A program made the position numbers and the translations under genes. From contig JAOTOL010001448.1 of assembly GCA_034440575.1 (NCBI GenBank), positions 590,001 through 654,000 of the forward strand: DNA of 64,000 nt, given 5' to 3'. Every line of letters starts with the position of its first letter. Position 1 is the stretch's first letter. Shown here one piece after another: positions 47,981 through 59,900 of this stretch. This stretch comes from Imbricaverruca yamaguchii. Its lineage: Eukaryota; Arthropoda; Thecostraca; Neoverrucidae. The notes below the pieces were generated by a model. That model had not been told where the DNA came from. It did no database searches and saw only the letters and a program-made list of their open reading frames with translations.

Positions 47981-50900
47981 GTAGGTACCGGCACTGGCAT
48001 CGGCGCTGGCAGCGACATTGGCACCGGTAGGTACCGACACTGGGACCGGCAGCGACACTGGCACCCGTAGGTACCGACACTGGCACCGGTAGGTACCGAC
48101 ACTGGCACCGATAGGTACCGACACTGGCACCGATAGGTACTGACACCGACACCGATACCGGTACACCGACACCGACACGGGCACCGACATTTGTTCATCA
48201 TTTGTCTATGCACCCATAGTTCACTTTTGCCTATATCTTGCATGGAATGTTCACACAAAGAATATTTTAATTAGCACCCACAGACAAAATTGACGGCGCG
48301 GTCGTGCCATGAATTTGACGCACCCTGGCTCCAGCATCTTTGGGCCCGGTGTCTTATGGCTCCGGTGTCTTATAGCTCCGGCGCCTTGTGTCTTGTGTCT
48401 TATGGCTCCTTCGTCTTTTGGCTCTGTGTCTTATGCGTCCGGTGTCTATGGCTTCGGTGTCTTATGTTGTCTTGTGTTTTATTGCTCCGATCTGTGTCTT
48501 AAGACTCTGGTGACCGCGAAATTCCAAACCGATAGAATGAACGGCTCAGCAGTTCATCACAAAAGTTTCGGGGTCAAATTGACCTGCTGCATGCCTCGCG
48601 TCGTTTTTAAAAAAATTGTTTTGTTTGTTGCTTGCCTGAACAAAGATGTATATTAATGTACAGGGGAAAGACTGCAAAAGTGATATCCTGTCATGGCAGG
48701 TGGTGATACTCTAGTGATTGCTGTCCCTCAGCGCGTAAAGGTGATCTAGCTGTGGCCGTCTAGAGGTGTGTGCAGGTGCTCTGAGCTGTCTCCTTGCCCC
48801 ACCAGGTGGAGGTGTTTGCTGAGCCGGCCCAGTTCTACCAGTTCCTGCTGGACGGATGCCGGCGGGCGCGCCGCAGAGTCGTCCTCTCGTCGCTCTACCT
48901 GGGCAACGGACCGATGTGTTTGGATCTGGTCAGTGTTGGATCTCTGTGTGTGGATCTGGTCAGTGCTGGACCCGGGGACGAGTAACCTACGGGTAAGTTG
49001 CTCGTCTCACAACCGAAAGGTTGTGGGTTCGAGCCTCACCTGTCGCTACTCTTCTCCCGCGACCAATCGGCGTGAGAGATTGGCGACGCTACATGACTCA
49101 ACGGTCGATGTGTCGTAAAACCAATAACGAACCAGTGCTGGACCTCTGTTTGTGGATCTGGTCAGTGCTGGACCTCTGTGTGTGGATTTAGCAGTGCTGG
49201 ATCTCTTTGTGTGGATCTGGTCATTGCTGGACCTCTGTGTGTGGATCTGGTCAGTGCTGGACCTCTGTGTGTGTGGATCTGGTCAGTGCTGGACCTATCT
49301 GTGTGTGGATCTGGTCAGTGTGACTTTGTGTTGGATCTGGTCAGTGCTGGACCTATCTGTGTGTGGATCTGGTCAGTGCTGGACCTCTGTGTGTGGATCT
49401 GGTCAATGTGACGGTCAGTGTTTCTGTGTGTGGATCTGGTCAATGTTGAATCTAGATTGTCAGTAAATTAGGTGTTGACCTGTTTGGATCTAGTCAGTGC
49501 TGGACATTTGTCTGTGGATCCGGTTAGTGCTGAACCTATCTTGATCTGGTCAGTGTTGGACCTCTGTGTGCGTGGATCTGGTCAATGTTGGACCTCTGTG
49601 TGGATCTATCCCATGCTAGACGTCTGTCAGTAAATCTAGTCAGTGTGAAATCTGTGTGGATCTGGTCAGTGCTGGACATCTGGGGATTTGGCCAGTGCTA
49701 GTCCTCTGTCTGTGGATCTGACCAGTGTTGGATCCCTCTCTGGGATATTGCCAGTGCTCGACTTACTTCTGTCTGTGGATCTGTCTGTTGCCAGTGCTCG
49801 ACCTCTGGGGATCTGGCCAGTATTCTCCATCTGATAGTTATTTTAATTTCAGTATTAAAAGAGAAGCAAGTAATTGTTATCTCTATCTCCACAGTATTGT
49901 GACCATGCGTATGCTCCTTCTTTTGCTCTTTTCCCTGTTGTGTTCCTCCCTTTTTCCTGTTGCTCTTTTTCCATTGGTATCCCGAGATGTCTGGATATTA
50001 TTATAAAACATCTGTACTGCATTTCTGCATTTGTTCTTCACATTAACGCCATTGAACCATTGCACCTACCGACAAACCAGACAAGCCACCACCCACCACT
50101 GTATCCGACACGTACTGGTGGCACGCGTAGCATGTAGGAATATCGCCACTATTTAAGTGCTCGTTTGCTACTGTGTTGCATACCTGGCGTGTAGAGGCGG
50201 CCAATCTGTTGTAGCTTCTGACCTGGTCTGACCTGACACGCCCGAATGGCACAAGTCTGCCTTCAGTCTCTGGATGGTGATTGAATGTTACGTGGCCAGT
50301 CGTGACTTGAGCTGACCTGACCTGGCTAGGTGTGGACGTCGCTGGCCGCCCGATCTGAACTGACCTGACCTAGAACGCTATGGGTGTCGCTGGCTGCCCG
50401 GCCTGACCTGACCTGACCTGGACAGGTGTCGGCCCTGTCGGCGTCGTTGGCCGCCCGGCCTGACCTGACCTGACCTGACCCGGACAGGTGTCGGCCCTGT
50501 CGGCGTCGCTGGCCGCCCGGCCTGAGCTGACCTGACCCGGACAGGTGTCGGCCCTGTCGGCGTCGCTGGCCGCCCGGCCTGACCTGACCTGACCTGACCC
50601 GGACAGGTGTCGGCCCTGTCGGCGTCGCTGGCCGCCCGGCCTGGCCTGACCTGACCTGACCCGGACAGGTGTCGGCCCTGTCGGCGTCGCTGGCCGCCCG
50701 GCCTGACCTGACCTGACCTGACCCGGACAGGTGTCGGCCCTGTCGGCGTCGCTGGCCGCCCGGCCTGACCTGACCTGACCTGACCTGACCCGGACAGGTG
50801 TCGGCCCTGTCGGCGTCGCTGGCCGCCCGGCCTGACCTGACCTGACCTGACCCGGACAGGTGTCGGCCCTGTCGGCGTCGCTGGCCGCCCGGCCTGAGCT

Positions 50901-53900
50901 GCAGGCGCGCGTGCTGCTCGACTGCCAGCGCGGCTGTCGCGGCGGCGGCGCCGGCCGGTCCAGCTCGCGCCACCTGCTGACGCCCGCGGCACACCAGTTC
51001 GGTCGCCGCTGTCAGGTGCGTCAGGTCACACGTCACACGTCACACGTCACACGTCACACGTCACACGTCACACGTCTGGCCACACCACACACAGCTGGCG
51101 CACAGCCGCGCCGCGCGGACACCCGGCGACCGTGGGTTCGAGCCTGGCTGGCAGCCGATCTTTGTTTGTTTAATTTGCGTTTATTGCGTGTTTCACGACG
51201 CACTTTATGCATGATCACGGCTGATGGCGCCGTCCACACTGTTTCGCCGGTGGGCCGCGGGGTTGGGAAATGTTAAGTGAGTGGTGCGAGTGTTGAACCC
51301 GGGACGTATGGTACCCAGAGCTCAACACCTTAAACACTCGGCCATCCCCACCCCTGGCGGCCGACATGTCCACATTACGTGCACTTGTGTGGATGCCGCG
51401 GTAGCGTGCAGCGTCACGTGAAGATGGATCTCCCTGACATTCCTCTAACTGGTGGTCTGCTTTTCTGGTGCACAAGAGCTGTCGACACTCCGCAGCATGA
51501 ACACTATTTTGTGATGTTAAAATTATGAAGGGATGGAATAGATGAAAAAGGGACTCAAGTTTGGGTTTACTGAGGAGCGACTTGTGACTACTTGTTCAAC
51601 TGAAAGAAAACTTAATAAAATTAACCGAATAAGTTTGTTACACGGGCGGCCATGGTGGCTGGTCAGTATCACCGGCGTGTTGTGTAGGAGTCCCCTCGGA
51701 GCGCTGGGCGCCGTATAATATGTGCAGTTGATGCGCCCATAAACCCCAATAACAACACAGCCTTCCGGGCGCGACATTGTCCGAGGTATGGGTGTCCCTA
51801 TGGGAGCCATCGGTTTACGCGGTGGACGCGCCGTCCAATCTCCTATGGTCTGAGGTCTCGGGAGGACTAAAAGTATCTATATCGCACCACTGCGAGCTTC
51901 CCTTCGTTTCGACGTGTATTTGATGTGAGCAATGGCGCTCACGGTGTTCGAGTTCGTCGGACGGGTGCTTTGTCTAGTGTACCCCGCCACCAGAACACAG
52001 CACGAACGGCCGTGACCCACCAACACATAATGGTCCACCATGACCCTCCAGCACACAACACGACCCGCCGTGACCTACCAACACAACACAAGCCGTGACC
52101 CACCAACACACAACACGACCCAACAACACACACCACGACCCTCCAACACACAACACGGCCCACCAACACACACCACGACCCAACAACACACAACACGACC
52201 CAACACACACACAACACGACCCACCAACATACAACACGACCCACCGTGACCCACCAATACACAACACGACCCACCGTGACCCACCAACACACAACACGAC
52301 CCAACAACACACAGCACGACCCAACAACACACAGCACGACCCACCAACACACAACACGACCCACCAACACACAACATGACCCATCGTGACCCACCAACAC
52401 ACAACACGACCCCACAGCACACAGCACGACCTACTAACACACACCACGACCCACCAACACCCAACGCGACCAGCAACACACAGCACGACAACCTGCCGTG
52501 ATCCACCAACACAACACGACCCGCCGTGACCCCCCGACACCCACGGTGACCCCGGGCGGTGTGGGCGACGTCCCCAGGTGGCGCTCTACCACACGCCACT
52601 GCTGCGCGGCCTGCTCAAGTGGCTGCTGCCGCACAGGTTCAGCGAGATAGTCGGCCTCCAGCACATGAAGGTCTACATATTCGACGACGATCTGCTAATC
52701 AGCGGGTAAGCCCGAGGCGATCTGCTCATCAGCGGGTAAGCCCGAGGCGATCTGCTCATCAGCGGATAAGCACGAGGCGATCTGCTCATCACCGGGTAAG
52801 CCCGAGGCGATCTGCTCATCAGCGGGTAAGCACGAGGCGATCTGCTCATCAGCGGGTAAGCACGAGGCGATCTGCTCATCAGCGGGTAAGCCCGAGACGA
52901 TCTGCTCATCAGCGGGTAAGCACGAGGCGATCTGCTCATCAGCGGGTAAGCACGAGGCGATCTGCTCATCAGCGGGTAAGCCCGAGGCGATCTGCTCATC
53001 AGCGGGTAAGCCCGAGGCGATCTGATCATCAGCGGGTAAGCCCGAGGCGATCTGCTCATCAGCGGGTAAGCACGAGGCGATCTGCCCATCAGCGGGTAAG
53101 CACGAGGCGATCTGCTCATCAGCGGGTAAGCACGAGGCGATCTGCTCATCAGCGGGTAAGCACGAGGCGATCTGCCCATCAGCGGGTAAGCCCGAGGCGA
53201 TCTGCCCATCAGTGGATAAGCCCGAGGCGATCTGCTCATCAGCGGGTAAGCCCGAGACGATCTGGTCATCAGCGGGTAAGCCCGAGGCGATCTGCTCATC
53301 AGCGGGTAAGCCCCAGGCGATCTGCTCATCAGCGGGTAAGCCCGAGGCGATCCGCTCATCAGCGGTAAGCCCGAGGCGATCTGCTCATCAGCCGGTAAGC
53401 CCGAGCGCGATCTGCTCATCAGCGGGTAAGCCCGAGGCGATCTGCTCATCAGCGGGTAAGCCCGAGGCGATCTGGTCATCAGCGGGTAAGCCCGAGGCGA
53501 TCTGCTCATCAGCGGGTAAGCCCGAGGCGATCTGCTCATCAGCGGGTAAGCCCGAGGCGATCTGGTCATCAGCGGGTAAGCCCGAGGCGATCTGCTCATC
53601 ACTGGGTAAGCACGAGGCGATCTGCCAATTACTAAACCCGAGGTGATCTCCCCATTACTGAGTAAGCCCTTGGTGACCCGTCCATTACTGAGTAAGCCCT
53701 TGGCGATCTGTCCATTACTGGGTAAGCCCATGGCGATCAGCCCGTTACTGGGTAAGCCCTTTGCGATCTGTCCATTACTGGGTAAGCCCGTGGCGATCTG
53801 CCCGTTAGCGTATAGGCCCGTGACGATATGCCCGTTACTGGGTAAGCCCGTGGCGATCTGCCCGTTACTGGGTAAGCCCGTGGCGATCTGCCCGTTACTG

Positions 53901-56900
53901 GGTAAGCCCGTGGCGACCTCTCCATCAGTGGGTAAGCCCAGCTGCTGGCTAGCTTTATCGCGCTGTAGTTGGCGGACGGAGGTTGGGTGTTGGCGGATGG
54001 TGCGGCGGCGCGGTTCAATATTCGCCGGGCCGGCCGCCAGGGCTGCGGCGCTGCCGGACACGGGCTCTGTTTACCGTGTGGGACGACGTCAGCCAATCAC
54101 CGTGCCGCTCGGCCGGTCACGTGGCACAGCGCACCTCCAGCTGTAGAGAAACGCGGTCGAGTGCGCGCGCTTGGCGAAATAATTGTGGTTAAACTAGCGC
54201 CGGCTGACCGCTGTATGACAAACGCAGTCGATGCGCCCGTAAGCCCAAATAGCCAACCAACGAAACTAGCGCCGGCAGCTGCCTGCTTCTTGCCTGTTTC
54301 TGTATTAAACGTCGTCGTTGTTTTGTGGAGCTGGCCGGCTTGTGCTTGAGCTGTCTCGCTGTCATCCTGTCGAGGTTGTTGGTGTTGGACACGTGCTCTC
54401 CTGTTTGGCTTTTGTTCCCTTTGTTCGTTTTTGTTGGCGCATTTGTGCCGTTGTTTAGTTGGCGGCCCATCGATGTCCGACGGAGGCCTATTTCTCTAAT
54501 CATTTATCACTATTGTGCGGGTGCCCCCCCCCCCCCCCCCACATCGTCAGAATATACGGAACAGATGTACGATATTGCTGCTGGGGTGCACAACTGTGCG
54601 CTTTATGGTGGATGTCAGTGCGTGTACAGTTCGTCGTGTTGTTTTGCGAGGAAACAGACACGGGTGGCCTGCTTGCGTGCCGACCGTCAGCTGCGTCAGC
54701 CGCGTCAGCTGTGTCAGCTTACAGCTGACGGTCGGCTGTGCTCAGAGCTGACAGCCGTGCTGCTGTTAACCGGCCGGCAGTCCTCTAGTATTTCTGCTCA
54801 AAATGATGAATTCTGCGATTGTTTAGCTCTTTTGGATAGTGTGGTAGTTCTCGAACGACACGAAGTGTTGCCTCAACCAGACACCGATATGGGAAGGTTG
54901 ACTTTGTACTACTCGGTAGGGTTTATTCACAGGTATCTCGTTGGTTAGCTGGTGGTTCTACGGCGGTATGTGGTGGTGCTACGGCGGCATGTGGTGGTGC
55001 TACGGCGGTATGTGGTGGTGATATGGCGGTAGGTGGATATGTGGTGGTGATATGGCGGTAGGTGGATATGTGGTGGTGATATGGCGGTAGGTGGATATGT
55101 GGTGGTGATATGGCGGTAGGTGGATAGGTGGTGGTGTTATGGCGGTAGGTGGCGGTGCTATGGTGGTAAATGAGTAACTGTAAGCCTCCCCGACGAGGCA
55201 TCACCTTTTCGTGGGGGGGGGATTGCGTGTCTCAAGGACCCGGCGGCCAGACCAGGAAGACGGGGAGAGGTCAAACGAAGACCTCACAGACAGATCTCAC
55301 TCGTCACGAAAACAGACCTCACTCGTCCTTTCATCCATACGCTCCAATTCCAATACCCATCTCCTCTCAACGTCCATGTCCCTCACCAGGCCCTACAACA
55401 CCAACTCTCCCTATCATGAGCAGGCAGGATAACTTCCCCAGTCCTACCTACCAGCTCAGTTGTATCGGGGAAGCCGCGCCCCCTCGGCCCGTCCCCAGGG
55501 GTTGACGGAGTCCTGGAGGTTGAGGTACCCCGTCGTATGGTGCTAGTTGTGACGGGGGGCCAACACACCTCTTTGGTACCGATATCCCGGAGGGGCGGGC
55601 GGGCCCGTGAGGCCTCACGCGGGCCAAGTGGCTGATCACATCGGGCCGGGGACCTGGGATTTTTTCCCAGTTTCTGCCGGCCCGGCTGGCTGGGGTCAAG
55701 GGGTGGGCGGCGCTGGATCCCGGTCGTGGTGGTGAGTCTCTCTCTCCCGGCCTGGTGACGGCGTCGCCTGCCCCGTATAGCTCTCCTGGTGCCTGACGTT
55801 CTCCCGTCCACTGGGTTTAGTCCCCTCCTTAGGACCCCTTTGCGGTGGGGCACCAGGGGAGTCGAACACCAGCTTAACGCATGGCATCCTCAAAACCAAC
55901 AACCTACCCTGGCCCCTCTAGTATGGGCCAGGCCATCCTTCGACCCATCGCTGGTAGAAGAACCAGTAACCTGGAGAACAGACCAGCTTTCTTAAGTGTC
56001 CCTCGTATCCTCGTCATCCGAGGTCTGACGAAGGATCCGCTGTCTCCCTTCCAGAGAAGAGACGGGTGCGATAGACCTGGCAAGATTGTCCGCTGTGAGA
56101 AGTTGAAGGATGGAGCGTCTCTGAGTTAGTGTATAGTATGCGCAAATATGGTAGGAGAGTTGAGGAAAGCCTCCGAGTGAAGATCGAACCACATCAGACG
56201 AAGCACTCGTAACGAGGATGAGTTTCAGGGAGGCACTCGTGACAGGAGCAGGCACGGTGTTCACTGGAGCGGCTCGGCCTGTCTAATGGACTCTGTCTGT
56301 CAAAGTCAAAGAAGTGTCTCTGACTTTGCCACGCTTGTATGGCGGTTGGCTATGATCTCCGTTACTGTGGTATGGCTGCTGGCCGTGGTCTCCGTTACTG
56401 TGGTATGGCTGCTTGCCGTGGTCTCCGTTACTGTGGAATGGCGGATGGCTATGGTCTCCGCCACGCTGGTATGGAGGCTGGCTATGGTCTCCGTTGCTGT
56501 GGTATGGCGGCTGGCCATGGTCTCCGTTACTGTGGTATGGCTGCTCGCTATGGTCTCCGTTACTGTGGTATGGCGGCTGGCCGTGGTCTCCGTTACTGTG
56601 GTATGGCTGCTGGCTATGGTCTCCGTTACTGTGGTATGGCTGCTGGCTATGGTCTCCGCCACGCTGGTATGGAGGCTGGCTATGGTCTCCGTTACTGTGT
56701 TATGGCGGGCGGCTATGGTCTCCGTTACTGTGGTATGGCGGCTGGCCGTGGTATCCGTTACTGTGGTATGGCGGCTGGCCGTGGTTTCCGTTACTCTGGT
56801 ATGGCGGCTGGCCGTGGTTTCCTTTACTGTGGTATGGCGGCTGGCGTGGTTTCCGTTACTGTGGTATGGCGGCTGGCTATGGTCTCCGTTACTGTGGTAT

Positions 56901-59900
56901 GGCGGCTGGCTATGGTCTCCGTTACTGTGGTATGGCGGCTGGCTATGGTCTCCGTTACTGTGGTATGGCGGCTGGCTATGGTCTCCGTTACTGTGGTATG
57001 GCGGCTGGCTATGGTCTCCGTTACTGTGTTATGCCGGGCGGCTTGTTTTTGGTGTTTCCGTTACTGTGGTATGGCGGATGGCTATGGTCTCCGTTACTGT
57101 GGTATGGAGGCTGGCTATGGTCTCCGTCACTGGTATGGCGGCTGGCTATGGTCTCCGTTACTGTGGTATGGCTGGCATGGTTCGTTACTGTGTTATGGTC
57201 TCCGTTACTGTGTTATGGCGGGCGGCTATGGTCTCCAACACGTTGGTATGATGGCTGGCTATGACCTTCTACATTCTACCGTGGCCGTCGGCTGTCGGTG
57301 ACCACGTCCGGCGCCGGCTGTTGCAGGGCCAACCTGAACGACGACTACTTCCGCCACCGGCAGGACCGCTACGTCGTGTTCCGGCAGGCGGCGCCGCTGG
57401 CCGACTTCTACACGCAGCTGGTGGCGGTGGTGGCGCGCTTCAGCTTCCAGCTGGCCGGCGACGGCGCCCTGCAGGTGACCGCAGAACGGTGATAAATTAT
57501 TCGAGAAATAGGATGGAATATACCACTTTCTGAACGCTCAATCGACATCCTTATCCAAGAAGTATCGACATCCTACTCATTGGAACCTACACCATCAGCT
57601 AGAAGTGCCTACACCATCAGTTCGAATTTGTGTCTGAGGCATCAAAAGCATTTTAAATGAAACTAATCCCATGACAAATTTCGCCATCCTACTGCGCTCG
57701 TTTCGACATCTCACACCTAACGAAAAACCATTATTTTAACCCTGCCGCAGAACGGCGTGCGTTGGGAGCGGCGGTGTGCTACATGACCAGTGCAGTCGAT
57801 GCGCCCCAACGCCCCCGGCGGTGGCGTGTTTCGACACCGGCGGCGTGCCGATTGGACCTTGAGGGGCGGGGATGGTCGAGTGGTTAAGGTGTTGGGCTCT
57901 GGGTACTAAATGCCCGGGTTCGACACTCGCATCGCTCGGGACATTTCCTAGTCCCGCGGCCCACCGGCGAAACAGTGTGGGGGCGCCATTAGCCGTGAAT
58001 GTGCAAAACGCGCGTCGTGAACTACCCGAAAACAAACAAACAAACGATTGGACCTTGAGATGGGAGAGTGGGGTCAGGTCGGGTGAGGCCAGGTGTTCGG
58101 GAACAGTGCCTGTACCAGCGGATATTTTAGCGGTATCGTCTTCTCAGGGATTTGTTTTAATGCGCGTTGATCGTTGATTTTGAAACTTTGATGTCCGATG
58201 CGTGCCAGAGCAATGGCTTTCGAGGCATCGACCTGAAACTTGCACGAAATATGTAAAGCAGACGTATGAGAAGGTACTGCAAGTTTCGTGTCTTTGTTTC
58301 TACCCATTCCACTATTCTGGAGGAAAGAAAACCTGAGACGGGGAGTGAACAAACCATGAGCATCAACAGTCCCGGTGAGGGTTAGCGGAGCATGGCGGCG
58401 TCCTGAAAATGGAACGGAACTGCTGTTGTTCCGTCGTGACACATCTCGTGTGTCAATCTCAAAATGTAACAGACCACGTCAACTTAACTTAACCCGCCAT
58501 TATATCCCACGTTAAAAATGGTCTATGGTGGTCGGAAAATCTGCTGAGAAAGCCTTCAGCAAACATCACACAGGGCCTTAACTGGTCTGAGGCCAATTTC
58601 ACTAACATCATAAGCTGTGCATTCACACCAAATTTGGTGTGAATACACCTTTAGGCAATCTTAACGTATCACCCCTCACTTTCTTTATGTCAACAAAGTA
58701 TTTAAGATATTATCAGCCGACTGCCAGTCAACTGTTAGTCACTTAAATATTGAATATAATTAATTAAATAATTCTTATTGAATTAAACATAATTATTTCA
58801 GATTACCTAAAGGTGTATTCACACTAAATTCAGCGTGAATACACAGCTTGTGATGTTCGTGAAATTGGCCTCTGACTGCACAACTGAGGTTGTCCTCCAC
58901 TGACCGTGCCGGCCCGCCAGATGGACCCGTCGTGGCCGGTGCACCCGTACCGCGGCGACCAGGCCAAGTACCTGCAGCTGGTGCGCACCGAGCTGCTGCA
59001 GCTGCTGGCCAGCTGGCGGCGGCGACAGCTGCCGGCCGCCGCCGACGCCGACACGTGGGTGATGCCCACCGTCAACCTGGCGCCGGCCGGCGTCCTGCTG
59101 GACGACAGGTGGGTACTGTCCCCGGCCGGCGTCCTGCTGGACGACAGGTGGGTACTGTCCCCGGGCCGTCCTGCTGGACGACAGGTGGGTACTGTCCCCG
59201 GGTAGTCTGTCTGTCCTGCTGGACGACAGGTGGGTACTGTCCCCGGGCCGTCCTGCTGGACGACAGGTGGGTACTGTCCCCGGGCCGTCCTGCTGGACGA
59301 CAGGTGGGTACTGTCCCCGGGCCGTCCTGCTGGACGACAGGTGGGTACTGTCCCCGGGTAGTCTGTCCCCGGGCCGTCCTGCTGGACGACAGGTGGGTAC
59401 TGTCCCCGGGCCGTCCTGCTGGACGACAGGTGGGTACTGTCCCCGGGCCGTCCTGCTGGACGACAGGTGGGTACTGTCCCCGGGCCGTCCTGCTGGACGA
59501 CAGGTGGGTACTGTCCCCGGGCCGTCCTGCTGGACGACAGGTGGAGTACTGTCCCCGGACCGTCCTGCTGGACGACAGGTGGGTACTGTCCCCAGGCCGT
59601 CCTGCTGGACGACAGGTGGTACTGTCCCCGGGCCGTCCTGCTGGACGACAGGTGGGTACTGTCCCCGGGCCGTCCTGCTGGACGACAGGTGGGTACTGTC
59701 CCCGGGCCGTCCTGCTGGACGACAGGTGGGTACTGTCCCCGGGCCGTCCTGCTGGACGACAGGTGGGTACTGTCCCCGGGCCGTCCTGCTGGACGACAGG
59801 TAGGTACTGTCCCCGGCCGGCGTCCTGCTGGACGACAGGTGGTTACTGTCCCCGGGCCGTCCTGCTGGACGACAGGTGGAGTACTGTCCCCGGGCCGTCC

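Noticed and set aside
52559..52600. Alternative reading that PGS1 is two separate genes split at the 30-bp array
   Set aside because: Exon 4 ends with two bases of a glycine codon and exon 5 supplies the third, and the joined residues SGANLNDDYF match the family across the junction.
52559..54061. 269- and 462-codon frames across the 30-bp array
   Set aside because: Unit length is a multiple of three, which opens frames; the real exon is 52578-52705.
54325..54948. 207-codon + frame with a hydrophobic start
   Set aside because: It lies in a PGS1 intron, contains a poly-C run and an inverted repeat, and shows no homology or splice context.
56286..57301. Three overlapping frames of about 280-320 codons
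   Set aside because: The 33-bp minisatellite opens all three frames; only 57327-57474 is an exon.
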